Part shown: positions 16,376 through 25,307 of the stretch, piece after piece
How positions within the stretch are numbered: position 1 is the stretch's first letter
How the letters are laid out: each line of letters begins with the position of its first letter
NCBI RefSeq assembly: GCF_003574445.1
Contig: NZ_KZ984565.1
Coordinates: 149,305 to 213,304 of the forward strand
Length of the DNA: 64,000 nt
Source of the DNA: Streptomyces sp. YIM 130001
Lineage (GTDB): Bacteria > Actinomycetota > Actinomycetes > Streptomycetales > Streptomycetaceae
Direction: 5' to 3'
The notes under the pieces: generated by a model
The model's database searches: none
What the model saw: only the letters and a program-made list of their open reading frames with translations
Told to the model about the DNA's origin: nothing
Program-made: the position numbers and the translations under genes

Positions 16376-18808
16376 TCAGGCCCCGTCCACCACCTCTACC
16401 CGGGTGCTGAGCGGCAGTTCTCCCGCGGACCGACCCGCCAGTACCCGGAACGCACCGGGCTCGGTACGCCAGCCGCCGTCCGGGACCGACCAGTGGCGCA
16501 ACGCCCGAGCGGGCACCACGACCTTCGCCGTACACGCCTCCCCCGGATCCGCATGCACCGCCGCGTACCCGGCCAGCCAGCGCACCGGGCGTTCGACGGC
16601 CGACCGTGGGCGGGCCAGATACACCTGGACCACCTCACGCCCCCTCCTGCCACCGGAGTTGCGCACGGTGACCCGCACCGTGAAGCTCTCGCGGGTGTCC
16701 GCCACGGCGGGCGCCTCGACGGCCTCGTACGACCAGCTCGTGTACCCCAGGCCGTGCCCGAACCAGAAGGCGGGCTCCCGGCCCGCGCGCAGCCACGCCC
16801 GGTAGCCGATGTGCAGCCCCTCCCGGTACGCGAGTACCCCCGCGTCGGGCGCGGTCCGTACGACGGGTACGTCCGCGAGCTCCGCACCCCAGGTCGTCGG
16901 CAGCCGCCCACCCGGTTCGGCCCGTCCGAAGAGCAGGTCTGCCAGTCCCGCACCGGCCTCCTGCCCCGGGAACCAGCACAGCAGTACGGCGCCGGCGGCC
17001 GCGCGCCACGGCAGCTCCACCGGGCCCCCGGAGTTCACCACCACCACCGTCCGGGGGTTGGCCGCGGCCACCGCCGCGACCAGCTCGTCCTGCCGGCCCG
17101 GCAGCGCCAGACTCGCACGGTCGCGGCCCTCGGCCCCGCCGCCGGGTACGGTCCCGACGACCACCACCGCCGCGTCCGCCGCGCCCGCCGATCGCACCGC
17201 CTCGCGCAGGGCCGCCGACCCGGACGGCACCGGCTCGGCGGCCGTGACCACCGTGGCGCGGCCGGTGTCCCGGGCCAGCTCCCGGCGTGCCACCACGCGC
17301 ACCGCACGGTCGGGCGCCAGGTGGACCCGCCCGTACCGGCGGGGCGGGTCGACATGGACCACGGCCGGATCGTCGGTGCACCGCGGGAAGTCCCCCTCGA
17401 CCAGGGTCCGCCCGTCGACCATGAGCCGCATCGGACCGAAGCCACCGATCCCGAAGGTCCACTCGCCGCCCACGCCCGGCAGCAGTACCGCCTCGATCTC
17501 CACGGTGTGGGCCCCGGCCACCAGCCCGGGTTCCAGGAGCCGGCCGGTGAGGCGGTGCTCGGCGTACAGCTCGCGGCCGTCCCCGTCGAGCATGCGCAGA
17601 AGCACTCCGGGTGTGCCGGAGCGTGGATCGGTGCAGCGGTCGACGTCCAGCGGACGGGCCTGCCCGCCGGGCGTCGGTCCCTCGGCGTACACGACGCGGG
17701 CCTGTCCGCGCAGGCGGGCGCGGATGCCGTCGAGCGGGGTGACCTCGCGTTGCGGGAAGACGCCCGCGCTGCCGCTGCCCTGCAGTTGGGGCCGTACCGC
17801 ATGCGCGCCGATCACGGCCACGCTGCCCAGCGCCGCCGGGCAGAGCGGCAGCACTCCCCGGTTGGACAACAGCACGGAGCCCGCCGCCACCGCCTCCCGC
17901 AGCAGGCGGTGCGTACTCGGTACGGCGGGCGGTGGCCCGGCCGCGGGCGCGTGGCCCAGGGCGCCCACCCACGCCGCGAGCCGCAGCAGCCCCCGCACCT
18001 TGTCGTCCACGGCATCCTCGGGCACCGCTCCCGACCGCACCGCCGCCACCAGCGCCTCGCCCCACTCGCCCGCCGGCCCCGGCATGGCGAGGTCCAGTGC
18101 GGCGCGGGCGGTGGCGACCGTGCTGCGTACGGCGCCCCAGTCCGAGACCACGACTCCGTCGAATCCCCAGTCGGCCCTCAGCGGGTCGGCGAGGAGGGGA
18201 TGGGCGCTCATGGTGGTGCCGTTCACGCCGTTGTAGCCGGACATCACCACCCGCACGCCTGCCCGTACGGCGGCCTCGAACGGAGCCAAGTACACCTCGT
18301 GCAGGGCCTGTTCGCCCACGCGTACATCGAGGGTGAGCCGCTGCGTCTCGGAGTCGTTGGCGACGTAGTGCTTGGCGGTGGCGGCCACGCCCGTCGCCTG
18401 TATCCCGCGCACCAGGGCCGCACCGGTGCGGCCGGTGAGTTCCGGGTCCTCCGCGAAGCACTCGAAGTGCCGCCCGGCCAGCGGCGAACGGTGCAGATTC
18501 AGCGTCGGCGCAAGGACCACATCGACGCCCTTGCCGATCGCCTCCCGCGCGAGCAGCCCACCCAGCCGCTCCACCAGAGGCTCGTCCCACATCGCGCCGA
18601 GGGCGGAGGCGGACGGCAGAAGTGCCGAGGTCTCCCGCTCGTCCCACGACTCGCCCCGCACCCCGGACGGTCCGTCCGACATCACCATCGCGCGCAGGCC
18701 GGCCGCCGGCTCCGCGGCGGTACGCCAGGTGCTCGCCCCGGTCAGCAGCCGCACCTTCTGCGGCAGCGTCAACTTGCCCAGCAGCCCGTCGAGTTCCTCG
18801 TCATCCAT
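16376..18808 (-). CDS. GH3 beta-glucosidase, probably intracellular
   Basis: 810 residues, no signal peptide. Domains in order: GH3 N-terminal barrel (LPQKVRLLTGAS, VDVVLAPTLNLHRSPLAGRHFECFAEDPELTG) with the nucleophile Asp in GVVVSDWGAV; the C-terminal alpha/beta domain; an inserted PA14-like beta domain (LDGDGRELYAEHRLTG ... FGPMRLMVDG); and a final fibronectin III-like domain (FTVRVTVRNSGGRRGREVVQVYL). This layout is typical of bacterial beta-glucosidases that trim oligosaccharides. The start ATG 18808 has a good GGAGG site. It lies downstream of the GH2/5-like gene on the same strand (89-base gap) and ends before the lacI gene region. Confidence 0.92.
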   Translation of the reverse strand: MDDEELDGLLGKLTLPQKVRLLTGASTWRTAAEPAAGLRAMVMSDGPSGVRGESWDERETSALLPSASALGAMWDEPLVERLGGLLAREAIGKGVDVVLAPTLNLHRSPLAGRHFECFAEDPELTGRTGAALVRGIQATGVAATAKHYVANDSETQRLTLDVRVGEQALHEVYLAPFEAAVRAGVRVVMSGYNGVNGTTMSAHPLLADPLRADWGFDGVVVSDWGAVRSTVATARAALDLAMPGPAGEWGEALVAAVRSGAVPEDAVDDKVRGLLRLAAWVGALGHAPAAGPPPAVPSTHRLLREAVAAGSVLLSNRGVLPLCPAALGSVAVIGAHAVRPQLQGSGSAGVFPQREVTPLDGIRARLRGQARVVYAEGPTPGGQARPLDVDRCTDPRSGTPGVLLRMLDGDGRELYAEHRLTGRLLEPGLVAGAHTVEIEAVLLPGVGGEWTFGIGGFGPMRLMVDGRTLVEGDFPRCTDDPAVVHVDPPRRYGRVHLAPDRAVRVVARRELARDTGRATVVTAAEPVPSGSAALREAVRSAGAADAAVVVVGTVPGGGAEGRDRASLALPGRQDELVAAVAAANPRTVVVVNSGGPVELPWRAAAGAVLLCWFPGQEAGAGLADLLFGRAEPGGRLPTTWGAELADVPVVRTAPDAGVLAYREGLHIGYRAWLRAGREPAFWFGHGLGYTSWSYEAVEAPAVADTRESFTVRVTVRNSGGRRGREVVQVYLARPRSAVERPVRWLAGYAAVHADPGEACTAKVVVPARALRHWSVPDGGWRTEPGAFRVLAGRSAGELPLSTRVEVVDGA

Positions 18809-18897
18809 CTCCGCCCCCTCCGTCCGAGCTCCCTCTCGCACGCTCGGTGGCCCCGTACCGGAGGTCCGGCACGGGGCCACCACGTCGGCGGGCCCGG

Positions 18898-20658
18898 TCA
18901 GTTGTAGACACCGAACTCGTACAGCGAGTAGCCGTACCCGGTCCCGCGCTCAGTTCCCTCGACCCGCACGTAGCGTCCGCTGCCGGTGGCATCGAAGTCG
19001 TCGATGCCGCCGTTCCCGTCGGTCACCTCGTGCACGGTCCGCCAGTTCTCGCCGTCGTCCGACGTCTGGACGGTGTACGCCTTCGCGTACGAGGCCTCCC
19101 AGTTGAGCTGCAGGTGCTGGAAGGACTGGACGGATCCGAGGTCGACCTGGAGCCACTGCGGGTCGCTCCAGTCGCTGGCCCACCGGGTGCCGTGGTCACC
19201 GTCCACGGCCCTGTCCGCAGGACACGGGCAGTCGCCGCTGTCGGGCTGGAAGGACGAGGCGGTGGCGGGCTGCCCCTGCGCGATGTTGGTGCCGTCCACC
19301 GCCGGAGGAACGACCTTCACCGACTGGCTGCGGTAGCCGACATTGCCGTTGCCGTCCGTCGCCTTGACGTAGATCTCCCAGACCCCGGGCCGGTCCGGTG
19401 CGGTCACCTGGAGCCCGCCGGATCCGTCGTCGGTGGCCTCGAGCGGTGTCAACTCCGTGCTCTCGTCCACGTACAGGCCCCCGCTCAGCACCTCGTACGC
19501 GATCGAGTCCCCGTCGGGGTCGGAAGCCTCGACGCCGACCGTCAGGGCACCGCCGGCCGGCACCTCGTCGGCGCCTCCGCCGACGGTCAACGACGAGATC
19601 ACCGGCGGGGTGTTGTCCCCCGAGGTGTCGCCCCCGTACGCCTCCTTCACGGCGTAGTACGAGAGCCGCCGCTCGTCGTCCGGCAGCAGGTTGAACCAGA
19701 CGCCCCCGAAGTCTGCCTCGGTGCCGTAGTGGAAGAGGGTCGCACCGAGCGCGACACCCTCATGGCCGGCGATGCAGTCCCACGCCTCGGTGTACCCCTC
19801 TGCCTTGGCCTCGTCGGTCTCCGTCCCCGGCACGCCGTTCGCGTCGTCCGGCACCTCCCAGGAACCGGCGGGACCGGACTCGGTAACGATGTACGGCTTG
19901 TCGTAACCTCCCTCCTCCCAGGCGGATCTGATGCCGCACGCGTCCTTGTAGGCATTGACGGCGTACAGGTCCAGGTCGGGCGTGTTCTTCTGGTAGTACG
20001 GCCAGGCACCCGCCCAGGCGTCGGTGGACGTCACGGGATGGTTCGGGTCGACCGAGTGGATCTCCTCGGAGAGGTCGTTCACGAAGGCGGTGTAGGCGTC
20101 GCGCTGCTTCTCCAGCTCGTCGCCGCTGTAGCAGTTCTGCAGGCCGAGCACCGACTCGTTGCCGACGTCCCACATCAGGACTCCGGGATGGTCCTTGTAG
20201 GTGTTCACCCACTTGGGGAACTCCGCCATCATCTCGTCCTTGTAGGCGGTGTCGGTGAGGTAGTTGACACATCCGCCGGAGCCGGGGCCGCCGCCGGGCT
20301 GCAGCCAGAAACCGGCGATCACCTTGATGCCGTGCCCGGCCGCGGCGTCCAGGAGCGGCTCACTGGTGGCGTCCGTGCCCCAGGTGCGGATGGTGTTCAC
20401 ACCCATCGACTCCAGGTCGGGCATGTACTTCTCGGCGTCGGCCATGTCCGGGCCCCAGGTGAGGCCCTTGATCTGGTAGGGCGCCCCGTCGACGGTCAAC
20501 TGCCAGTCGCCCTGGGAACCGGTCACCTCCACCACACTGCCCTCGGCGTGGGCGGTCTGCGCGGGCAGCGCCAGCGCGCCCACCGCCAGGAGCCCGGCGG
20601 CCAAGGGTGCGAGGCGGCGGCCGGGTGCGCGGCGCCGCGTTGCATCGGATCTGTGCAT
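18898..20658 (-). CDS. Secreted TIM-barrel glycoside hydrolase with discoidin (F5/8 C) domain
   Basis: 586 residues. The start ATG 20658 was chosen for GGAG eight bases upstream. A Sec signal (RRLAPLAAGLLAVGALALPAQTAHA) precedes a GH2/GH5-type barrel: YQIKGLTWGPD, the acid/base motif MWDVGNES, and the nucleophile motif YIVTESGPAGSWEV. After about residue 350 there is an Ig-like module (TPPVISSLTVGGG...). The last 140 residues are an F5/8 type C carbohydrate-binding domain (NIAQGQPATASSFQ ... RAVDGDHGTRWASDWSDPQWLQVDLG). It should act on a polysaccharide outside the cell. The exact bond is uncertain; a beta-glucan is suggested by the neighbours. Confidence 0.85.
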   Translation of the reverse strand: MHRSDATRRRAPGRRLAPLAAGLLAVGALALPAQTAHAEGSVVEVTGSQGDWQLTVDGAPYQIKGLTWGPDMADAEKYMPDLESMGVNTIRTWGTDATSEPLLDAAAGHGIKVIAGFWLQPGGGPGSGGCVNYLTDTAYKDEMMAEFPKWVNTYKDHPGVLMWDVGNESVLGLQNCYSGDELEKQRDAYTAFVNDLSEEIHSVDPNHPVTSTDAWAGAWPYYQKNTPDLDLYAVNAYKDACGIRSAWEEGGYDKPYIVTESGPAGSWEVPDDANGVPGTETDEAKAEGYTEAWDCIAGHEGVALGATLFHYGTEADFGGVWFNLLPDDERRLSYYAVKEAYGGDTSGDNTPPVISSLTVGGGADEVPAGGALTVGVEASDPDGDSIAYEVLSGGLYVDESTELTPLEATDDGSGGLQVTAPDRPGVWEIYVKATDGNGNVGYRSQSVKVVPPAVDGTNIAQGQPATASSFQPDSGDCPCPADRAVDGDHGTRWASDWSDPQWLQVDLGSVQSFQHLQLNWEASYAKAYTVQTSDDGENWRTVHEVTDGNGGIDDFDATGSGRYVRVEGTERGTGYGYSLYEFGVYN

Positions 20659-20820
20659 CACGTATCTCCGTGAGGTCATAGGGGAATTGCGGAGTCGGGC
20701 GGGGTGGGGCGGGGCGGGACCGTGGGTGTCGGGCCGTCCGGGGGAAGCGCTCATCTGCGCGGCGCATCCCGGGAGTCGGGCCTGGGCCGACGTCTGCGGC
20801 CCCGCCCCTGACCCGCCGCG

Positions 20821-21963
20821 TCAGGGAAGCTCGTAGTTCTCGTCGAGCACGGCGCCCTGGTCGGGGTTGGTCTCGTCGTAACCGCGCGGGTCGCACTGCA
20901 GGCCGCCGACGATGCAGTGGTCCACCATGGCCGCCAGCGTCCGGTCGTCCCAGGCGCTGAAGAAGTCGTAGTGGAAGCTGTACGCCGCGCCGCTGGCCAG
21001 GCTCAGTCCCGACGTGTCACCGCTGACCGGGAAGGCCATCTTGAACTCGATCATCGGCAGGGCGACCGGGTGGTCGTCCGGGCACACGTTGTTGTTCGTC
21101 CCGGCCTCCACCAGCGGATACGCCATGTGGCTCTGGTGGTCCGGCGAGTCCAGGTTCTCCCCGTCCCAGCAACTCGGCGCCTGGAAGCGGATGTTGATTT
21201 GGTTGTTCTCGGTGTCCGGGCAGTCGGTGGGGAAGTCCACGTTGAAGTAGCTCTCACCGCATTCCCAACCCTCCACGAAACCGGGGTGGTTGCGGAACTC
21301 CTCCGCCGTCTGCATGGGACTGCCGACCACGAACCGCATCCCCTTGGGGAACGGCCGCACGCTCGTGTAGTCCGTGACACCGGACTTGTAGTAGATCGTC
21401 TGCTCGCCGACGGGCAGCACCGGCTCGTCCCCGTCGAACATCGTGGGCATCCAGTACGCGGACTTGTCGCCCGGGGCAAGGCAGTCGGTCGATCCGTTGT
21501 CCAGCGACTCGGTGGTGCTGTGCGCGTCCGTGGTGGTGTTGCCCATGAACGTGTGGTCGTGGGACTTGCCGGGCTGACCGGGGTAGACGATGGGGTCGTC
21601 CGGCGCCGTGTGCGTCACATTGCAGTGCGCCTGGAACTCGTGGAAGTACCGGTGCGGCGGCTCCTTCTTGGAGGGTTCGGCCCCGGTGACGGGCCGGTCG
21701 GCGGGGATGTAGCCGTCGCCGTCCCGGTCGTCGGCAGACGCCTTGGTCGAGGGCTGCATCGTGTGGCCCGTGGACTGCCGGGAGTGGCCGGCGGCCTGCG
21801 TGCCGTGCCCCTGGTGTGCCGTCACGGAACCGCCGGCCGAACCGGCGGCACCGGCCGCCGGGTCCGCGTCGGCGCTCACGGCGATCCCGCCGATACCCAG
21901 CGAGGTCAGCAGCACCGCCCCTGCGATCAGAGCCCGTGAAACGGTCTTCGCTCTTCGTGCCAT
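20821..21963 (-). CDS. Secreted DUF1996 protein under LacI-type operator
   Basis: 380 residues from ATG 21963 (GGAG six bases upstream). A signal peptide (VSRALIAGAVLLTSLGIGGIAVSADA) is followed by a Gly/His/Gln/Thr-rich linker and the DUF1996 domain. Visible conserved elements are HEFQAHCNVTH, PGKSHDHTFMGN, DCLAPGDKSAYWMPT, CGESYFNVDFPTDCPD and the end MVDHCIVGGLQCDPRGYD. Several His and Cys residues could bind a metal or form disulfides. In fungi this domain often accompanies WSC carbohydrate-binding modules. The function is unknown. A perfect LacI palindrome at 22073 places it in the glucan regulon, so a polysaccharide-related role is inferred. Confidence 0.88.
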   Translation of the reverse strand: MARRAKTVSRALIAGAVLLTSLGIGGIAVSADADPAAGAAGSAGGSVTAHQGHGTQAAGHSRQSTGHTMQPSTKASADDRDGDGYIPADRPVTGAEPSKKEPPHRYFHEFQAHCNVTHTAPDDPIVYPGQPGKSHDHTFMGNTTTDAHSTTESLDNGSTDCLAPGDKSAYWMPTMFDGDEPVLPVGEQTIYYKSGVTDYTSVRPFPKGMRFVVGSPMQTAEEFRNHPGFVEGWECGESYFNVDFPTDCPDTENNQINIRFQAPSCWDGENLDSPDHQSHMAYPLVEAGTNNNVCPDDHPVALPMIEFKMAFPVSGDTSGLSLASGAAYSFHYDFFSAWDDRTLAAMVDHCIVGGLQCDPRGYDETNPDQGAVLDENYELP

Positions 21964-22072
21964 GGAGAACTCCTGCCATGCACTTGGGGGTTGTGGAGGG
22001 AGGCGGCTCGATGCGCTGTCTGCCGGGGACCGACTGCCCCCGGAATCGCGCTCGGCCGCCCCGTCGGGAAAC

Positions 22073-22092
22073 GTGGGAGAGCGCTCTCCCAC
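22073..22092. promoter_or_regulatory. LacI-type operator upstream of the DUF1996 gene
   Basis: GTGGGAGAGCGCTCTCCCAC is a perfect 20-base palindrome, 110-129 bases before the DUF1996 start. It shares the exact 12-base core with the site at 8621. The outer arms TGGGAG/CTCCCA also recall the CebR box of cellulose-degrading streptomycetes. Confidence 0.85.
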
Positions 22093-22255
22093 ACGGGAGT
22101 GTCATGGCGTGCCATGACCGTGTCAACCCTTGCGGCCCGGGAGGTGTGGGCCGCGGCGAGGGCTCCTGCGGGACCTTCGCCGCGGCCGCCCTGCCGCGCG
22201 CCGGCCGAGCCGACCGCGGGCAAGGGGGTGGGCATCTCCGGGGCCGGGGCCTAGC

Positions 22256-22270
22256 ATGACGGCCCGTCAG
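22256..22270. promoter_or_regulatory. Operator-like palindrome, CTGACG-N3-CGTCAG family
   Basis: ATGACGGCCCGTCAG contains the perfect 13-base palindrome TGACG-GCC-CGTCA, 33 bases before the acyl-CoA dehydrogenase start. The right arm continues CGTCAGAT exactly as at 44996. The left outer base is A instead of C. Confidence 0.65.
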
Positions 22271-22302
22271 ATCCGGTCTTCGGACCCGGGAGGAGCCCGT
22301 CG

Positions 22303-23745
22303 ATGGATGTAGCCCTGACCGCGGAACAGGACGAGATACGCCGTGCCCTGCGCGAACTGGTCGCCGAGCACGGTGGGGCCAGGCCGCCGGGGGACAGCTC
22401 GCCCCGGCAGCGGAACGGCCGGGTCGGGGGTGGCGTGCAGGTGGCCGAGCGGCGTGACGGCGGAGTCGGCGGGTATGGCGACGGACTTCGGGCGGCCCTC
22501 GCGCAGCGGCTCGCGCTGCCCGGACGGGGGCTGCCGGAGGGGCATGGCGAGCAGGGCGGCTCGGTCGCCGAACTTGCCTTGAGGCACGAGGAGTTGGGGC
22601 GGATTCTGCTCCCGGCTCCGGTGCTCGCCACCGGCGGGCTCGTCGCCCCGTCGGTGGCTCGGCTCGGCACCGATGCGCAGCGCGCTGGGCTTCTGCCGCG
22701 GTTCGCCTCCGGTGAGCTGACCGCGGCCCTCGCGGTCCCGGGAGCCGGTCTGGCCGCCGCACTGGGGTTGATCGGCGACACCGGGGAACTGTGGTCGGGC
22801 GGTGGCCGCGCGGGCGGCGTACAGGCCACATGGCAGGGTGCGCCAGGAGAGGCGGCGGGCGGCTGGCGTCTCTACGGGCAGGCCGAGCAGGTGCTCGACG
22901 GCGGCACGGCGGACGTACTCCTGGTCGCGGCGCACACCGGGGGCTTCGCCCGCTCCCGCACTCTGCTGTTCCTGGTCCGCACGGACGCCGCGGCGGTGGA
23001 CGGGCCGGCCGGGCCCCGCCCCTCGGCTTCGCTGACCCGCTTCCAGCAGCCCTCCCTCGACCCGACCCGCCCCCTGGCGCGTATCGAACTACGTCACTGC
23101 GAGGCGGAGTTGCTCGGTCCTGACGACGCCGAGGAGGTGTCCGAGGCACTCGGGGCGACCGGCCGTACGGTGGCCGTGCTCGTCGCGGCGGAGGCCGTCG
23201 GTGCCGCGCAGCGAGCCGTGGAACGGGCGGTCGCCGCGTGCGGCGTCGAGCCCACCGCCCGGGTCCGGCTCGCCGAGGCGTACGCGACGGTCCGCGCCGC
23301 CCGGTCGTCCGTCTACTACGCCGCGTGGCGCGCGGCCGGGACCGGGTGCGACGAACCCGCCGCCGCCGGTCTCGCCCTTGCGCAGGCGATCGAGGCGCTG
23401 CGTGCCGCCTCCGCCGAGGCGGTCCAGCTCTCCGCGGGGTCCGGGGTGGGGCGGGAGCCGGACGTGCAGTCGTACTTCGCGCGGGTGGCGGGCGACGAGC
23501 TGCTGTTCGGCCCGGCCCAGCGCCTGCGCGGGCACGCGGCCGACCGGGCGGGGGTCTTCGCTGCGGGGAAGGGCGGGAGCCTCGCCCCGGCCGCCTCCAC
23601 CCGCGTGCCCCGGGCCACCGTTTCCGCACCCGCACCCGCACCCGCACCCGCACCCGCACCCGCACCCGCACCCGTTTCCGCGCCCGCACCCGCGGCCGAC
23701 CGTCCGCAGGTCCGCCGTCCAGCCGCCCGTGGGGAGGCCGGCTGA
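22303..23745 (+). CDS. Acyl-CoA dehydrogenase-like protein with Ala-Pro repeat tail
   Basis: 480 residues. Recognisable acyl-CoA dehydrogenase parts are ALTAEQDEIRRALRELV at the start, LALPGRGLPEGHGEQGGSVAELALRHEELGRILLPAPVLATGGL, and the C-terminal helices AYATVRAARSSVYYAAWRAA ... EAVQLSAGSGVGREPDVQSYFARVAGDELLFGPAQRLR. Residues 25-60 are unusually Gly/Arg-rich. The last 60 residues are (Ala-Pro) repeats from a CCGCAC hexanucleotide array, unlike the family. It is a FadE-type protein that may work with a partner subunit. The stop codon overlaps the start of the deazaflavin reductase gene (TGATG), so the two are coupled. A TetR-type palindrome lies just upstream. Confidence 0.8.
   Translation: MDVALTAEQDEIRRALRELVAEHGGARPPGDSSPRQRNGRVGGGVQVAERRDGGVGGYGDGLRAALAQRLALPGRGLPEGHGEQGGSVAELALRHEELGRILLPAPVLATGGLVAPSVARLGTDAQRAGLLPRFASGELTAALAVPGAGLAAALGLIGDTGELWSGGGRAGGVQATWQGAPGEAAGGWRLYGQAEQVLDGGTADVLLVAAHTGGFARSRTLLFLVRTDAAAVDGPAGPRPSASLTRFQQPSLDPTRPLARIELRHCEAELLGPDDAEEVSEALGATGRTVAVLVAAEAVGAAQRAVERAVAACGVEPTARVRLAEAYATVRAARSSVYYAAWRAAGTGCDEPAAAGLALAQAIEALRAASAEAVQLSAGSGVGREPDVQSYFARVAGDELLFGPAQRLRGHAADRAGVFAAGKGGSLAPAASTRVPRATVSAPAPAPAPAPAPAPAPVSAPAPAADRPQVRRPAARGEAG
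23624..23674. repeat. CCGCAC hexanucleotide array encoding Ala-Pro repeats
   Basis: Eight perfect tandem copies of CCGCAC lie inside the 3' end of the acyl-CoA dehydrogenase gene. Because the unit is six bases, copy-number change would lengthen or shorten the Ala-Pro tail without shifting the frame. Confidence 0.85.
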
Positions 23746-24233
23746 TGGCGGTCGGGATGCGTCTCGTGCAGAAGGTCTCGTCCACTCGGGGGTTCGGGCG
23801 GATCGCGCCGTACGTCATCCCCGCGATGGACCGGGCCGTCCACCGGGTGACCCGGGGGAAGGTGCTGCTCAGCGCGCAGCTGCTGCCCGGCGTGGTGCTC
23901 ACCGCCACCGGAGCGCGCAGCGGACTGCCGAGGCGGACACCGCTCGCCTGTATGCCGGAGCGTGAAGCCGGGACCTGGCTCCTGGTCGGCTCCAACTTCG
24001 GCCGTCCCGGCCACCCCGCCTGGACCGCGAATCTGCTCGCCCGTCCGGAGGCCGAGATCAACTGGAAGGGCCGGGACATCCCTGTCACGGCACGGCAGTT
24101 GACGGGTGCGGAGCGGGAGGAGGCGTGGCGGGCGGCGCTCCGGTTCTGGCCGCCGTACGCCGCGTACCAGCAGCGGGTGGACCGCGAGATCCGACTCTTC
24201 CGTCTGGAACGCCGCCCCGGGCACCCGGCCTGA
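23745..24233 (+). CDS. Deazaflavin (F420)-dependent nitroreductase-family protein (DDN type)
   Basis: 162 residues. The DDN/F420-binding split barrel is seen in VVLTATGARSGLPRRTPLACMPEREAGTWLLVGSNFGRPGHPAWTANLLARPEAEI, with the typical ARSG and NFGRPGHPAW elements. The C-terminal WPPYAAYQQRVDREIRLFRLE is a family feature. ATG 23745 shares its A with the stop codon of the acyl-CoA dehydrogenase gene. The pair therefore forms one operon, possibly doing linked redox steps on one CoA substrate. A strong terminator hairpin follows at 24252. Confidence 0.88.
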   Translation: MAVGMRLVQKVSSTRGFGRIAPYVIPAMDRAVHRVTRGKVLLSAQLLPGVVLTATGARSGLPRRTPLACMPEREAGTWLLVGSNFGRPGHPAWTANLLARPEAEINWKGRDIPVTARQLTGAEREEAWRAALRFWPPYAAYQQRVDREIRLFRLERRPGHPA

Positions 24234-24251
24234 CCGGCGCGTGGCATGCGT

Positions 24252-24285
24252 ACGGGCGGCGGCTCGCACGGGAGCCGCCGCCCGT
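24252..24285. terminator. Bidirectional terminator hairpin
   Basis: ACGGGCGGCGGCTC and GAGCCGCCGCCCGT form a perfect 14-pair stem with a six-base loop. It lies between the convergent ends of the DDN-type gene and the TetR gene. Confidence 0.8.
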
Positions 24286-24379
24286 CGTGACAGGACTGAT
24301 CAGCGTCGGGCGCTCAACGGCTACCGGTCAACGGCCTTCGCCCGTACGGCCGTTGGCCGGTGACGGGCGCGTCGGCGCG

Positions 24380-25027
24380 CTACTTCGTGGGCTTCTTGCC
24401 CGTGATGCCCAGATGGACCAGCAGCGCCAGACTAGGCTTCAACTCGGCCTGCTTGACGCCCCAGCTCTGGAATCCCCGCTGGTGCGAGGCCACGGAGGCG
24501 AGCATCGCGACGAGGGAGCCGGACATCGCCGCGGCGTTGACGTCCTTGTCGACCTTGCCCTTTGCCTGGAGCTCCTTGACCGTGTCCGTAAGGGAGTTGG
24601 TCACGGAGTTCAGGATCTTCATCCGGAGTTTGTAGAAGCGCTTGTCGCCCTCGGCGGCGCCGAGATCGACCACGCGGAGGATCGCGTCGTTCTTGCGCCA
24701 GAAGTCGAGGAAGCCGTCGACGAGTTCCTGGGAGGTCTGCCAGCCGGCCTTGCCCACCCAGGAGCGCTCGGCGAGGACTTCCGTCAACCCCGCTCCCTCG
24801 GTGGCCATTTGCTCCGCGATCTCGAGGACGGCGCCCTCGACGTCGGGGAAGTACTGGTAGAAGGTCGCCGGTGAAGTGCCTGCCTTGCGGGCCACATCGA
24901 TGACCTTCACGTCGCGATAGGGCGACGAACTGAGCATCTCGCTGAGGCAGTCGAGCAACTTCTGACGTGTCGCCTGGCCGCGTCGGCCGGCCACACGGCC
25001 GTCGACGGTTCGCACCTGTCCTGTCAT
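24380..25027 (-). CDS. TetR-family regulator, candidate controller of the CTGACG regulon
   Basis: 215 residues. N-terminal TetR HTH: GQATRQKLLDCLSEMLSSSPYRDVKVIDVARKAGTSPATFYQYFPDVEGAVLEIAEQM. The rest is the all-helical ligand-binding domain, ending GITGKKPTK. It is convergent with the acyl-CoA dehydrogenase operon and divergent from the VOC gene. A degenerate CTGACG-type palindrome overlaps its start codon (25021-25035). Better copies lie before catabolic genes around it, so it is my best candidate for the common repressor. In S. coelicolor a similar TetR gene sits beside afsK. The ligand might be an acyl-CoA; this is not shown by the sequence. Confidence 0.88.
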   Translation of the reverse strand: MTGQVRTVDGRVAGRRGQATRQKLLDCLSEMLSSSPYRDVKVIDVARKAGTSPATFYQYFPDVEGAVLEIAEQMATEGAGLTEVLAERSWVGKAGWQTSQELVDGFLDFWRKNDAILRVVDLGAAEGDKRFYKLRMKILNSVTNSLTDTVKELQAKGKVDKDVNAAAMSGSLVAMLASVASHQRGFQSWGVKQAELKPSLALLVHLGITGKKPTK

Positions 25028-25035
25028 GTCGTCAG
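25021..25035. promoter_or_regulatory. Degenerate CTGACG-N3-CGTCAG site over the TetR start codon
   Basis: CTGTCA-TGT-CGTCAG matches the arms at 6/6 on the right and 4/6 on the left, and covers the ATG of the TetR gene. Weak autoregulation is possible. The remaining 270 bases to the VOC gene show no other motif that I can support. Confidence 0.4.
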
Positions 25036-25307
25036 CTTACCGAGGGGTGATCGGAGCGCGATTCGGCCGACTGCAAATGGGGCTCGCCGGTGCCGGCGGA
25101 TTTATCTCCCGTTCGGCCCAACCCGGCCGCGAATAATTGACCATACGTTCGAATGTATCTCCGGCGGCCCGCCCCGCGCCCCGCTACGTTGGTGGGTGGT
25201 GACGGCGGCTTCCACAGCGCCTCGCTCCTCAGCTCCCACCCTTCAGCCCCCGCTCCAAGCTCCCGCTCCTCAGCTCCGAATCTCTGCTCCGAACGGAAGG
25301 GCACGTC

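Noticed and set aside
20746..20753. AGCGCTCA upstream of the GH2/5-like gene as a LacI operator
   Set aside because: Only the central six bases are symmetric; the flanks do not match GAGAGCGCTCTC.
21254..24247. 997-codon minus-strand frame across DUF1996 and the acyl-CoA dehydrogenase
   Set aside because: Arg/Pro-rich composition, no family resemblance, and covers two real genes on opposite strands.
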